Source of the DNA: a virus
Length of the DNA stretch: 64,000 bases
Virus record (IMG/VR): IMGVR_UViG_3300025121_000045
Location: 1 to 64,000 of that record
Reading direction: 5' to 3' (one strand)
The translations under genes and the position numbers were made by a program. Shown here piece by piece: positions 40,520-50,225 of this stretch; within the stretch, counting starts at the first letter, position 1, and each line of letters starts with the position of its first letter. The notes beneath the pieces are model-generated. The model was not told the DNA's origin, made no database searches, and saw nothing but the letters and a program-made list of their open reading frames with translations.

Positions 40520-41461
40520 ATGAATGTCAACTTGATCGTAGAAGCAGATAGACCGCCATTAACTAGACTAGAATTTGAAGAAACCTCTCCTCCTTACTCA
40601 ATAGCCGCTGATGGTTATGTAACGGGTGGGCCTTGGTATAACCCAAAAGGTCCAAGACGTAATTTCAACCATCACGAAGACGTAGATAGGCTCAGCACCC
40701 GGTCGACATCAGATCAAGTTAATATGGCCCTATGTCAGGGACTATATGAAGCTTTTAGAGTAGAGGGCATACCTACAGCACATGTACACTTCGGTGATTG
40801 CGACGAAGATGTCTGCACGACATGGACTCAGCTCAATAACCCTCATATTATACGCATTCCTTCTTTTAACAGAATTCTAAATGTTGTAGATAAGATGGAT
40901 ACTACGGCAGGTTCTTACCCTATTTTCAAAGATAGTCTTATTCTAGAAGAGACAGCTTGGATATACCAACCTTACCGACAATTTAGAAATAGTGGAGGCC
41001 TTGCACGTAGAAATTCATCTGAGTTTAAGTCTGTTATTGAAGACGTAGAAAACAGAATGTTAATGTATGTAGTAGGTAGAGGCAAGGCCATTCCTATAGA
41101 TACGAGATATGACCGTGTTGGTGGCGGTAAAGGTTGGGTAATGGTCAAAGAGATAGGGGCACAAAGTCGTATAGGTATGTTCAGTGATGGTATTGGAGCT
41201 TTTGTTTCTATACGAGATGCTAGAGAGGACCGTTTTGATTATGTTATAGGTAAGAGAAGTGAATATGACTCATTTCCTATTGGCAGAATAGCAACACGAT
41301 TAAACTTAGAAGAAAATATAACGGGTAAAGATACATGGGGTCCTTGTCAAGAAGATACTATTATATGTGGCTCTCCAAGAGTACGTGGGAGTAAGCTTAA
41401 TCCGGATAAATTGGCTTCTATAGTAGAAGATGAAGTAAAAAACTCAAAACCCGTCCAATAA
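40520..41461 (+). CDS. Hypothetical protein, 313 aa, with HHE-D motif
   Basis: The segment NFNHHEDVDRLSTRST near residues 48-63 has a metal-site look, similar to DHH-type phosphoesterase motifs, but the rest does not clearly match. GDCDEDVC follows near 102. Its place next to JAB/E1 genes may be meaningful. Function unknown. Confidence 0.65.
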   Translation: MNVNLIVEADRPPLTRLEFEETSPPYSIAADGYVTGGPWYNPKGPRRNFNHHEDVDRLSTRSTSDQVNMALCQGLYEAFRVEGIPTAHVHFGDCDEDVCTTWTQLNNPHIIRIPSFNRILNVVDKMDTTAGSYPIFKDSLILEETAWIYQPYRQFRNSGGLARRNSSEFKSVIEDVENRMLMYVVGRGKAIPIDTRYDRVGGGKGWVMVKEIGAQSRIGMFSDGIGAFVSIRDAREDRFDYVIGKRSEYDSFPIGRIATRLNLEENITGKDTWGPCQEDTIICGSPRVRGSKLNPDKLASIVEDEVKNSKPVQ

Positions 41462-41526
41462 TTTCGCACTCTTACCACATTATTGTAGTTTAACAAGTAA
41501 TTCTCTAAATCTAATCTAGTCACAAT

Positions 41527-41530
41527 CGTT
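41527..41530 (+). promoter_or_regulatory. CGTT-type candidate promoter motif
   Basis: TCACAATCGTTTTATAAAAC, 20 nt before GTG 41550; shares 12 identical bases with the element before 4389. Confidence 0.45.
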
Positions 41531-41549
41531 TTATAAAACAGGTATCACG

Positions 41550-41735
41550 GTGAGCGACACACAACAAACGTTTTTGATGAGATGTCCGCATTGTCAAAAG
41601 AATACGAACTGCATCAAACTGGAGTTACCACCAACTCCTAATAAGAAAAAGGTGAGTGGAGCACCACACGGACATAAATTCCGTTGTAAAGAGTGCAAGA
41701 TGGGTTGGACAATACCAACAGGGGGGGCTTTTTAA
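41550..41735 (+). CDS. Zinc-ribbon protein, 61 aa
   Basis: CPHC near the N-terminus and CKEC near residue 47 form a ribbon. GTG 41550 is the proposed start; ATG 41577 would remove nine residues. Function unknown. Confidence 0.62.
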   Translation: MSDTQQTFLMRCPHCQKNTNCIKLELPPTPNKKKVSGAPHGHKFRCKECKMGWTIPTGGAF

Positions 41736-41770
41736 TGCACCCAACCTAAATACAACATGAGGATAAGACT

Positions 41771-42319
41771 ATGGACCACAGTCACACGTTACTTCTAAAC
41801 AGCAGCTATGAACCTATGAGTATCATATCTTGGCAAAAAGCCATAGAGTTACTCATGGGCAACAAGGTGTATGTTCTGGAAGAGTACGATAAAGAGGTCC
41901 GATCGGCTTATCTTGTATTCAAGATTCCAGCTGTAGTTGTCCTCAAGAAATACGCCCCAGTTAAGAGCAAAGTGAAGTTCAGTCGAAAGAACATCTATCT
42001 CCGGGACGAGTTCACGTGTCAGTTTTGTGGTACTGAAGTCAAAAAACTTAAGAACGGAATCAAAGACCTCACTTTTGACCACGTTCTTCCAAGGTGTCAG
42101 GGTGGTATCACTACATGGACCAACATTGTTACGGCATGTTGGAAATGTAACCATAAGAAGGGCGGACAGACGCCAGAACAGGCTAAGATGCGACTCATCC
42201 GGAAACCGGAAGTGCCAAAGTTGCTTCCTATGTTTGCCATCAGTCTTTTTGGGAAACCACACACCCCGGACCAGTGGAAGTCTTATTTGTACTGGGAAAC
42301 TGCATTGGAAGAGTCGTAA
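41771..42319 (+). CDS. HNH endonuclease (McrA-like type)
   Basis: This 182-aa protein has the widespread bacterial HNH layout: LLLNSSYEPMSIISWQKAI at the N-terminus, then RDEFTCQFCGTEV, LTFDHVLPRCQGG, NIVTACWKCNHKKG. The first block is typical of chromosomal HNH proteins rather than homing enzymes. The target is unknown. GAGGATAAG precedes ATG. Confidence 0.87.
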   Translation: MDHSHTLLLNSSYEPMSIISWQKAIELLMGNKVYVLEEYDKEVRSAYLVFKIPAVVVLKKYAPVKSKVKFSRKNIYLRDEFTCQFCGTEVKKLKNGIKDLTFDHVLPRCQGGITTWTNIVTACWKCNHKKGGQTPEQAKMRLIRKPEVPKLLPMFAISLFGKPHTPDQWKSYLYWETALEES

Positions 42320-42353
42320 CTGACTGTTTCTTAAAATTTACCTACCTCACAGG

Positions 42354-42398
42354 ATATGACCTGTTATGTTAAACCATGATGAACATAACAGGTCATAT
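42354..42398 (+). promoter_or_regulatory. 17-bp perfect hairpin with the start codon in its loop
   Basis: 42354-42370 pairs perfectly with 42382-42398. The 11-nt loop holds both candidate starts, ATG 42376 and 42379. No ribosome site is within normal distance, so this structure probably governs translation of the clamp-loader gene. Confidence 0.7.
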
Positions 42399-43332
42399 TG
42401 ATGCCATCAAATTACTCCAATCTCATTCTTCCCAACCAAGGTCCTCTTATATTTTTCATGGACCCGAGGGTGTTGGGAAATGTCATGTAGCTAAAGAATT
42501 TTTCCGATACATAGCCTGCAAGACAAAAGATATAAACTGTGACTGTAGAGATTGTCATCAATTTAAGTCTGGATCTCACCCGGACTTGAGAGTTTTATCT
42601 CCGGAGGGTAAATCCTATGGTGTGGCAGAAATACAAAGTATTTTAGAAGATGCTCAAAACTATCCAGATTCTGCCACGTATAAATTTTATGTTTTGCAAG
42701 AAGCAGACACTCTTACTCAAAATGCCGCAAATGCTTTGCTAAAAATATTAGAAGAAGGGGTAGGCAGGTCCATTTTTGTATTTTGTCTCGAAGATGAAAA
42801 TCAAATATTGAACACTATTCGAAGTAGGTCTGTATCTATAAGATACACTACATTATCAATGGACTTGATAATATCTCATTTAAGTAAATACGACCTGGAC
42901 AAAGATAAAGTAAGGTTGTGTGCAAATCTTAGTGGTGGGTCAATAGGGGTAGCTTTAGAAAATTTGAGAAGTGGTAGACTTCAGTTGAGGGATCAAGCTC
43001 TAGAGTTGTTACAATCGTTACCCAGAAAACCTTATCATCAGCTTACTCATTTTGTTAATGAACAAGAAAATCCAGAATCACTATTCTATTTGTTGAGGAG
43101 CCTTTTCACTGATTTGATATATCTGCAAGCCGGTATCAAAGATAGAGTCGCCAATTTTGATATATGTGACCAACTTCAGACAGTTTTAAAATCTTATTCA
43201 AAGGGTAGCCTCAAAACATGTATCGAAATTTTGAACGATTTATATTCCAAGCAAGCTTTGATCAAAGCCACCTTTTCTTCTCATCTAAAAATAGCTCTCC
43301 TACAAATTAAAAGGTCTGTTCAAAGTGGATAA
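42376..43332 (+). CDS. holB: DNA polymerase III delta'-like clamp-loader subunit
   Basis: This 318-aa protein has the AAA+ clamp-loader layout: SYIFHGPEGVGKCHVA (P-loop with Cys where Ser/Thr is usual), CDCRDCHQF zinc site, LQEADTLTQNAANALLKILEE and IRSRSVSIRY. These are typical of bacterial HolB. The altered P-loop suggests it does not hydrolyse ATP, as in HolB. It overlaps the delta-like gene by 8 nt. Start lies in a hairpin loop. Confidence 0.88.
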   Translation: MMNITGHIDAIKLLQSHSSQPRSSYIFHGPEGVGKCHVAKEFFRYIACKTKDINCDCRDCHQFKSGSHPDLRVLSPEGKSYGVAEIQSILEDAQNYPDSATYKFYVLQEADTLTQNAANALLKILEEGVGRSIFVFCLEDENQILNTIRSRSVSIRYTTLSMDLIISHLSKYDLDKDKVRLCANLSGGSIGVALENLRSGRLQLRDQALELLQSLPRKPYHQLTHFVNEQENPESLFYLLRSLFTDLIYLQAGIKDRVANFDICDQLQTVLKSYSKGSLKTCIEILNDLYSKQALIKATFSSHLKIALLQIKRSVQSG

Positions 43333-44311
43333 ATTCATATCTAAAGTCAAAGGCGGTGGGTCACCACATGTGTTCCTCGTCAAAGGTGACGAACCTTATT
43401 TCCATCATCGCATATTGACAGAAGTGACTGCTCACTACAGACGTAAAGGCGTTTTGATTGAACATCTTGAGGGTACTAAAACATCTGACGCAGAGATAGT
43501 AGATGCGTTAGAGACTTCTTCACTGTTTGGAGAGACTAAATTCGTAGTGATTAGAAGTGCAGACAAGATAAAAGGTAAAGTACCTCTAATGACCGAGTAC
43601 CTTAAAAATCCATCTGAAAATACTATAACGTTATTTGAAGGTAGTGGGGGCATAGAGACACCACTAGGGAAGATGTTAGACGCGTATGCGATAACATACA
43701 TCAGTAAAGTATTAAATCCATACAAAAAAGATATAGAATCTTGGCTTATAACAGAATCCTCTAAGATGGGGTATTTGCTGCCGGAAGGGTTGGCTAAAGT
43801 AATACGTAATAACATTGGAGAGAGCCTGTTCTCTTTGCACAATGCCTTGAGAAAAGTATTGATGCACGTCGACGGTAAGGTTATAGATAAATCAGATTTG
43901 ACAGCCGTATTAAGCAGGACAGCAACTAATCCTATATTTGAGATAACGAATGCTTTTGGTGATAGAAATCTAAATAAGTCACTTCAACTGGTAGATTTAT
44001 TTTTTCATCAAGATGAAGACCCGAGCTTGATAATAGTTTCTTCTCTACTCAATTTCATTGAGAAAATGATTAATGCTAAAAGCCTTCTTGGATATGGTCT
44101 TGCGTCACAGGATGCGGCTAAAGTATTGAGTATGTCCCCTTGGTTATTTCAAGAAAAATTGTCACCCCAGTTGAAGAAATATTCGATAGATGAGTTATTA
44201 GAAGCATACATACAGATATGTGAAGTAGATATTTTGATAAAGGGCAGCAGCCTGGATAAGAAAACTATTATAGAAAACTTTTTAGTACGTATACTCGGAG
44301 AAAATACATGA
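43325..44311 (+). CDS. holA: DNA polymerase III delta-like clamp-loader subunit
   Basis: The 328-aa protein has the HolA pattern: VFLVKGDEPYFHHRI, ETSSLFGETKFVVIRSADK, and three-domain length. Delta opens the sliding clamp. GTG 43325 is the start, overlapping delta'. The pairing of delta' and delta is bacterial in style rather than T4-like. It overlaps the reductase start (ATGA). Confidence 0.82.
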   Translation: MDKFISKVKGGGSPHVFLVKGDEPYFHHRILTEVTAHYRRKGVLIEHLEGTKTSDAEIVDALETSSLFGETKFVVIRSADKIKGKVPLMTEYLKNPSENTITLFEGSGGIETPLGKMLDAYAITYISKVLNPYKKDIESWLITESSKMGYLLPEGLAKVIRNNIGESLFSLHNALRKVLMHVDGKVIDKSDLTAVLSRTATNPIFEITNAFGDRNLNKSLQLVDLFFHQDEDPSLIIVSSLLNFIEKMINAKSLLGYGLASQDAAKVLSMSPWLFQEKLSPQLKKYSIDELLEAYIQICEVDILIKGSSLDKKTIIENFLVRILGENT

Positions 44312-46800
44312 CCCATAATGACGTTAAATTTGAAGACTACACTTATGAAGAAGCTTATGAATCTTGTCTAAAATATTTCGCGGGAGATGCCTTAGCGGCG
44401 TCTACTGTCGTGAAGAAATATCTCTTAAAGGACAAACAAGAGGTTTTCCATGAAAAAACCCCTCTAGACATGCATCACAGGTTAGCATCAGAATTTGCAA
44501 GAATTGAAGCCAAGTATCCGAACCCATTATCTAAGGATGAGATATTTGGCATGCTTGATGAATTTTCAGAATTAGTTCCACAGGGTAGCCCCATGAGTGG
44601 AATAGGTAATCCATTTCAGACACAGAGTCTTAGTAACTGCTTCTTCGTAGAAACAGGAGACTCTTATGGGTACATCTGTAATACAGATCAACAACTAGCT
44701 CAAATATACAAAAGAAGAGGAGGTGTGGGAACAGATATTAGTGATATACGCCCTAAATACCTTCCCACTAGCAATGCGGCTAGGACTACAGAAGGCATTG
44801 TTCCTTACATGGAACGTTTTTCAAACACCACAAGAGAAGTAGGGCAGAACTCCAGACGGGGAGCTTTGATGATAAGTATAAGCTGTCATCATCCTCAAAT
44901 TTTAGACTTTATTCGAGTAAAGAGAGATAAGACAAAGGTCACAGGGGCTAACATATCTGTTAGATGGTCGGATGAGTTTCTAACAGCTGTTGAAAGTGAT
45001 GCAGACGTTGAGCTTAGATGGCCTGTTGATAGTAAGGACCCAACTTTTTCCAAATTTGTCAATGCTAAATCTATTTGGAATGAATTTATAGAATCAAATT
45101 GGGATTCTGCTGAACCAGGGTCTATGTTTTGGGACAATATTATCAAATATAGTCCTACTACATCATATGCAAAATATGGCTTTCTATCTAAAGGGACGAA
45201 CCCTTGTTCTGAAATACCCTTATGTCATCTAGACGCATGTCGTTTATTATTTGTCAATTTAACTAGTTGTGTCGTAAATGCTTTTACAGAACAGGCTTAT
45301 TTTGACTGGAACAAATTTGCAAAATTAGTGACTGCTGCACAGCGTTTGATGGATGATTTAGTAGATTTAGAAATAGAAGCTGTTGATAAAATTATTGCTA
45401 AAGTACAGTCTGACCCAGAACCAGAAGACATAAAATATACAGAGCTCAATCTTTGGAAGAAAACTAAAGAAAAAGGTATCCAAGGTAGGCGTACTGGACT
45501 TGGCGTAACCGCTTTGGGGGATGTTCTAGCCATGTTAGGGATAAGATATGGATCAGATGAATCTATATCTTTAACGGATCAATTATATAAAGAATTAGCT
45601 CTCAATGCATATAGATGTTCCATAACTTTAGCTCAAGAAAGAGGACCTTTTCCTATATGGGAATGGGAATTAGAAAAAGACAATGCATTCTTAAATAGAA
45701 TTTGGGAAGCCGATCCTATTTTAAGAGAATTAAATATAAAGCATGGAAGAAGAAATATTGCTTTATTGACTACCGCTCCAACTGGTACAGGATCTTTAGT
45801 TTCTAGAATATTGCCTGGATTGCATGGTACTACTTCAGGTATAGAGCCAGCATACCTTTTAGAATACAAAAGACGTAGAAAAATTGACCCTAATGATACG
45901 CATGCAAGGGTTGACTTCAAAGACGAACTTGGAGACAAATGGCAAGAGTATGTTGTATACCATCCTGGGTATACAGCTTGGATGAGTATAACAGGTAAAA
46001 ATAATATCCAAGATTCTCCTTATTACAAGTCTACCGCTAATGACATAGATTGGATGGCTTCTGTAATGTTGCAATCCGCAGCACAATATTGGGTAGATCA
46101 TTCTATCTCTAAAACTTGTAATGTACCAAAAGACATACCCAAAGAATTAATTTCAGAAATGTATTTGGCTGCATGGAAGGCTGGGTGTAAAGGGTTTACC
46201 ATTTACAGAGATGGATGTAGAACTGGGGTGCTTGTAAAAAATGAAGATACTGTAGATTCTATTACATATAAGGATGCCCCGAAAAGACCTTCAGAACTTC
46301 CGTGTGTTATACATCATTGGAAAGTAAAAGGACAGAAATGGACCATTATTGTGGGGATGTTAAGTGGTAGACCTTATGAGGTATTTGCAGGTCCCGCAGA
46401 CATAGTAGATATACCACCTACTATAACAGATGGATTTTTAATAAAACATTCTCGTAAATCTATGAACTCCAAATATGACTTACGATACGGAGATGATGGG
46501 TCTACAGTCCTTAAGAATATAGCTTCATGGTTCGAGCATAATGACTATGGCACTTTGAGCCGCATGGTCTCTATGAGCTTACGGCATGGTGTTCCAATAC
46601 AGTTCATTGTAGAGCAACTTCAGAAAGATCTTAATGACGATCTGTGGAGTTTTAACAATGTCCTCGCCAGGGTTTTGAAAACCTGGATTACAGATGGCAC
46701 TAAGAGATCTAAAGCATGTACAGAGTGTGGACAGGATAATTTAATCTATGAAGAAGGCTGTCTTCGCTGTTCAAACTGTGGTCATTCGAAATGTGGATAA
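44308..46800 (+). CDS. nrdJ: Class II (B12-dependent) ribonucleotide reductase
   Basis: It reduces ribonucleotides to deoxyribonucleotides with adenosylcobalamin. The 830-aa protein has QSLSNCFFVE near the first catalytic Cys, KGTNPCSEIPL, and TTAPTGTGSL for phosphate binding. The C-terminal CTECGQDNLIYEEGCLRCSNCG tail is a redox/zinc region typical of NrdJ. There is no sign of an intein, although NrdJ genes are frequent intein sites. B12 dependence implies a host that makes or imports cobalamin. Confidence 0.92.
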   Translation: MTHNDVKFEDYTYEEAYESCLKYFAGDALAASTVVKKYLLKDKQEVFHEKTPLDMHHRLASEFARIEAKYPNPLSKDEIFGMLDEFSELVPQGSPMSGIGNPFQTQSLSNCFFVETGDSYGYICNTDQQLAQIYKRRGGVGTDISDIRPKYLPTSNAARTTEGIVPYMERFSNTTREVGQNSRRGALMISISCHHPQILDFIRVKRDKTKVTGANISVRWSDEFLTAVESDADVELRWPVDSKDPTFSKFVNAKSIWNEFIESNWDSAEPGSMFWDNIIKYSPTTSYAKYGFLSKGTNPCSEIPLCHLDACRLLFVNLTSCVVNAFTEQAYFDWNKFAKLVTAAQRLMDDLVDLEIEAVDKIIAKVQSDPEPEDIKYTELNLWKKTKEKGIQGRRTGLGVTALGDVLAMLGIRYGSDESISLTDQLYKELALNAYRCSITLAQERGPFPIWEWELEKDNAFLNRIWEADPILRELNIKHGRRNIALLTTAPTGTGSLVSRILPGLHGTTSGIEPAYLLEYKRRRKIDPNDTHARVDFKDELGDKWQEYVVYHPGYTAWMSITGKNNIQDSPYYKSTANDIDWMASVMLQSAAQYWVDHSISKTCNVPKDIPKELISEMYLAAWKAGCKGFTIYRDGCRTGVLVKNEDTVDSITYKDAPKRPSELPCVIHHWKVKGQKWTIIVGMLSGRPYEVFAGPADIVDIPPTITDGFLIKHSRKSMNSKYDLRYGDDGSTVLKNIASWFEHNDYGTLSRMVSMSLRHGVPIQFIVEQLQKDLNDDLWSFNNVLARVLKTWITDGTKRSKACTECGQDNLIYEEGCLRCSNCGHSKCG

Positions 46801-46830
46801 ATTCTATAACAAAATCAAAGAGATACACAC

Positions 46831-47859
46831 ATGAGTAAAAAAGATTATTATGAGATATTGGGCGTAGACAGATCTTCAACTCAAGAGGATTTGAAGAAAG
46901 CCTATCGAAAACTGGCGTTACAATATCATCCTGACAGGAATCCTGACAACCAAGATGCGGAAGCTAAGTTCAAAGAAATATCTAATGCTTATGGTGTATT
47001 GTCTGATGAAGGCAAACGTGACGCATATAATAGGTTTGGTCCAGATTTAAAACCAGCCTATAATCCAATAGAGGAGGCATTCGCGGGTTTTGGAGATATA
47101 TTTGGAAGAATGTCTTCATTCAAAATGAAGTCTCGTGAAATGTCAGGCGAAGATATATCTTCTTCTATCTTTATCACATTAGAGGACATATTTAAGGGAT
47201 GTCAAAAAGAGATAAAGATAAAACAGCACCTACAATGTAAGACTTGCAAGAATACGGGTATAAAAGACGGAACGACACTAAAGCCTTGTTCTTTTTGCAA
47301 AGGCAATGGCTTTATGGCTCAAAGACTAGGGGCTATAAATATCCAACAAACATGCACGATGTGTAAAGGGGTTGGGACTACATATGAAAGGTGTGAATCT
47401 TGTAATGGGACCGGTTTAGAAACTCCTGCTATTACAAAGACCTTAAAAATAACCATACCTAAAGGCATCCAAGATGGTAATACCTTGAGATTAACCGGAG
47501 AAGGGGATCAGGGTAGATGTGGTGGACCACCTGGGGACTTATACATAAAAATAAGGGTTAAAGAACACCTACACTTTAAGATAGAGGGTCAAGATTTATA
47601 TTATCGACTATCTGTAAAACTGTCAGACATATTACTAGGTACGGACAAAGAGATACCTTTATTGGATGGGCCTATAAAGCTGACTTTACCCAAGGGTACT
47701 AATTTAGACCATACCTTTGTTCTCAAAGAGAAAGGGTTACCATCTTTTAGATCTGATGAAAAAGGGTCATTAATAGTACAGTTGCATCTTAATGTTCCGT
47801 CTGTGTTAACTCACGAACAAGAAGAACTAATAAGATCCTTAGCGAAAGTTGGTTTATGA
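46831..47859 (+). CDS. dnaJ: DnaJ (Hsp40) co-chaperone
   Basis: A full type I DnaJ of 342 aa. The J-domain has HPDR near 33-36. A short Gly/Phe linker follows, then four zinc repeats ([32 protein letters not shown]) and the substrate-binding C-terminal domains (PGDLYIKI). It stimulates DnaK ATPase; no DnaK is in this window, so it probably recruits the host protein. Its stop overlaps the methylase start. Confidence 0.95.
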   Translation: MSKKDYYEILGVDRSSTQEDLKKAYRKLALQYHPDRNPDNQDAEAKFKEISNAYGVLSDEGKRDAYNRFGPDLKPAYNPIEEAFAGFGDIFGRMSSFKMKSREMSGEDISSSIFITLEDIFKGCQKEIKIKQHLQCKTCKNTGIKDGTTLKPCSFCKGNGFMAQRLGAINIQQTCTMCKGVGTTYERCESCNGTGLETPAITKTLKITIPKGIQDGNTLRLTGEGDQGRCGGPPGDLYIKIRVKEHLHFKIEGQDLYYRLSVKLSDILLGTDKEIPLLDGPIKLTLPKGTNLDHTFVLKEKGLPSFRSDEKGSLIVQLHLNVPSVLTHEQEELIRSLAKVGL

Positions 47860-48677
47860 GTATAGAAAGACCTGTATTAGCTTATCCCGGGGGTAAGTGG
47901 AGGATAGCTCCCTGGATCCTACAACATGCACCTTCACATACATATTATGTTGAGCCTTTCGGAGGAGGTGGTAGTGTTCTCTTATCTAAATCCAGAAGTA
48001 GATATGAGATTTACAATGACATCAACAAAGAAGTCGTATGTCTGTTTCGCGTGTTGAGAGACAACCCGGATGAATTCATCCGGAAAGTAGAACTTACTCC
48101 GTACTCTAGAGTAGAATATGAGATAGCTTTTGAAGATACCCTTGAAGATATAGAAATAGCTAGAAGACTTTTATATAGGGTCTCTGCTTCTTTTGGAACA
48201 GAAGGAGTCCTTAAAAATAAAGGCACATGGTTATATTCGAAATATAGAGAACACGCTTTAACTTGGAGCTATTTGGCTGATCATCTCTTGTCTTATACGG
48301 AAAGATTGAAAGGTGTGTACATAGAATGCAAAGACGGTTTAGAAGTTATCCAACAGTGGGACGATAAAGACACCTGGCATTATGTGGATCCTCCCTATGT
48401 ATTAGACTCTAGAGTCGAGTCACAAGTTTACTCAAATGAAATGACAGATGATAATCATAAAAAATTATCAGATGTTCTTCATCAAGCCAAGGGTAAGATA
48501 AGTCTCTCCGGGTATAATACCCCTTTATATGAAGACCTATATAAAGGGTGGCATAAGATCGAAAAAGAAGTACAAGTCTGGGGTCATAAGAGTGATGGAA
48601 CTAGAGCAAAACGTATAGAGTGTTTGTGGATGAATTATACCCCAGAAACAGAAGACCTTCCATTCTTCAATTTATAG
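47856..48677 (+). CDS. dam: DNA adenine methylase (D12 class)
   Basis: This 273-aa N6-adenine methyltransferase has YPGGK near 10-14, [11 protein letters not shown] near 33-43 (AdoMet site) and the catalytic YVDPPYV near 175-181. Motif order matches Dam/DpnM enzymes, so GATC is the likely target, though that is inference. It may protect phage DNA from restriction. It is coupled to dnaJ by an ATGA overlap. Confidence 0.93.
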   Translation: MSIERPVLAYPGGKWRIAPWILQHAPSHTYYVEPFGGGGSVLLSKSRSRYEIYNDINKEVVCLFRVLRDNPDEFIRKVELTPYSRVEYEIAFEDTLEDIEIARRLLYRVSASFGTEGVLKNKGTWLYSKYREHALTWSYLADHLLSYTERLKGVYIECKDGLEVIQQWDDKDTWHYVDPPYVLDSRVESQVYSNEMTDDNHKKLSDVLHQAKGKISLSGYNTPLYEDLYKGWHKIEKEVQVWGHKSDGTRAKRIECLWMNYTPETEDLPFFNL

Positions 48678-48932
48678 TGTTGAAAATCTGGCCTGATAAA
48701 CGGCTCTAGACAATTCTTTGAATTTCTTTGACTTTAATTTCTTAACCATACCTTCAAGGGAACCCTGACCTTCGAGTTGCAAAGTTAGCCATCTACGAGA
48801 GGTACGGTCTGTAAAATTTTTATCAAAAATACCCCAGTCCTTGGGATTGAAAAAGTCCATCACTTCATCAAAACAGTCTTTAGGGAGAATTATTACTTTA
48901 GACCCAACGTTAACAAAAAACTCTTTTTCCAT
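48672..48932 (-). CDS. Hypothetical protein, 86 aa
   Basis: A basic small protein convergent with the methylase, overlapping its end by 6 nt. ATG 48932 follows GGAG; an upstream in-frame TTG is less likely. No domain recognised. Confidence 0.65.
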   Translation of the reverse strand: MEKEFFVNVGSKVIILPKDCFDEVMDFFNPKDWGIFDKNFTDRTSRRWLTLQLEGQGSLEGMVKKLKSKKFKELSRAVYQARFSTL

Positions 48933-48974
48933 GAAGGTCTCCAATTGTGACGGTATAATATAGGTTATCTAACT

Positions 48975-48978
48975 AACG
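48975..48978 (-). promoter_or_regulatory. CGTT-type candidate promoter motif, minus strand
   Basis: Minus-strand reading AGTCGTTAGTTAGATAACC, about 43 nt before ATG 48932. Confidence 0.38.
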
Positions 48979-49007
48979 ACTTAAGGTTAAAATAAATCAG
49001 AGGAAAT

Positions 49008-49580
49008 ATGGACCTACAAGAATATTCTAAACTGGCATCCCTAACGGCTCTTTATCCTAATAGAGGGTCTAACCTATCTTATGCGGTTCTAGGCTTAGCT
49101 GGGGAGTCTGGAGAGGTGGCGGGTAAAATAGCTAATTATCTTAGTACAAATACCACCTTTACAGATGACCAAAAACAAAACATTAAAAAAGAGCTTGGGG
49201 ATGTATTATGGTATATAAACGCCTCTTTTCATGAAGCGGGGTTAGATTTTATCTATACATCTTTAGATGATGTTTTAAATACTATGGAGGATGTAGAAAT
49301 AATAAAAGACAGTGATATATGGGTCCCTTTTTTAAAACTAACTGAAGCATCTGGAAAAGTTTCAGAAAGAACAAAAAAGTTGATGAGGGATCATGGAGGG
49401 ATAATTACAGAATCCTATAGAGAACTTATTAGATATGATTTACTAAAGGTACTTAGAATATTAGGGTTATGTGGCTCTATTATAGGGTACTCGTTAGAAG
49501 ATATAGCATTTACTAATATACATAAATTGTTTGATAGAGGATTGAGGAATAAGATAAAAGGGGACGGGGACAATAGATGA
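49008..49580 (+). CDS. MazG-like nucleotide pyrophosphohydrolase
   Basis: MazG-type enzymes hydrolyse NTPs or (p)ppGpp. The first half of this 190-aa protein has the all-alpha core LGLAGESGEVAGKI and KKELGDVLWYI, the EExxE...ExxD metal motif. The second half (LTEASGKVSERTKK and the final helices) looks like a degenerate second copy. Phages use MazG to adjust nucleotide pools or ppGpp. AGAGGAAA precedes ATG. Confidence 0.88.
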   Translation: MDLQEYSKLASLTALYPNRGSNLSYAVLGLAGESGEVAGKIANYLSTNTTFTDDQKQNIKKELGDVLWYINASFHEAGLDFIYTSLDDVLNTMEDVEIIKDSDIWVPFLKLTEASGKVSERTKKLMRDHGGIITESYRELIRYDLLKVLRILGLCGSIIGYSLEDIAFTNIHKLFDRGLRNKIKGDGDNR

Positions 49581-49846
49581 TATCTGTCTTGGCGTCTAAG
49601 ACAGATAATGATGTGGTCATATATTCTGTGTTAGTACCAGAGATGAATAAGACCTATAATTTTGAAGTACGGGATCCTAAGCTAATACCCAATGCCTATC
49701 TAATATCTTGTTGTGATTTTGACAGAGAGTGTATTTTTGATAATAAGAATGGTGATTGGGATTACTGGCACTCTGTCTACAAGGCGGTTGGGAAACATCA
49801 TAGATCTGTTATTCAATCCCCCAAAATCGATACGCATTCGCAATAG
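49577..49846 (+). CDS. Hypothetical protein, 89 aa
   Basis: Coupled to the MazG gene by an ATGA overlap; its end overlaps the opposing cREC gene by 38 nt. Beta-rich start (MISVLASKTDNDVVIYSVLV). No family recognised. Confidence 0.6.
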   Translation: MISVLASKTDNDVVIYSVLVPEMNKTYNFEVRDPKLIPNAYLISCCDFDRECIFDNKNGDWDYWHSVYKAVGKHHRSVIQSPKIDTHSQ

Positions 49847-50156
49847 CTTGACGCATTTTCGGGTTGGCGACACTGTTATCGCTGTGTGCAAAGATCTGAA
49901 GGGGTTTGAGAAGTCCTGGCGATGAGTTGTAACGTGTCTGAAAAGCCTGCTCTTCAATCCAACAGGCTACCTCATATCCTTCTCTTTGTCCATCTCCAAG
50001 GTCGTTATCCAAAGAAATACTTTCTACCCCACCAGCCTCGAGGAGTAAAATAGCTTCTTCAACGGTCTTCACCCACACTTCGTCTCCGCAAGCCCCATAG
50101 TGGATCTGGTAATATTCTTCTGTAGGGTTTCTAATGTCGTCGAGCCAAATTTTCAT
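49809..50156 (-). CDS. Cyclic-phosphate-processing receiver-like (cREC) protein
   Basis: This 115-aa protein begins MKIWLDDIRNPTEEY and continues VKTVEEAILLLEAGGVESISLDNDLGD with YEVACWIEE. This matches the receiver-like family whose LDDxR and LDHDLG motifs form an acidic site. I recall it linked to cyclic-phosphate RNA or nucleotide processing. ATG 50156 follows GGGAAG; the frame extends further upstream without a better start. Confidence 0.75.
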   Translation of the reverse strand: MKIWLDDIRNPTEEYYQIHYGACGDEVWVKTVEEAILLLEAGGVESISLDNDLGDGQREGYEVACWIEEQAFQTRYNSSPGLLKPLQIFAHSDNSVANPKMRQAIANAYRFWGIE

Positions 50157-50188
50157 AAAGGTCTTCCCTATTTTATAGTTTAAAGATA

Positions 50189-50192
50189 AACG
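50189..50192 (-). promoter_or_regulatory. CGTT-type candidate promoter motif, minus strand
   Basis: Minus-strand TACGTTTATCTTTAAACTAT, about 33 nt before ATG 50156. Confidence 0.4.
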
Positions 50193-50225
50193 TAACACAC
50201 ATAATTATTTTCAGAGAGGATTTGT

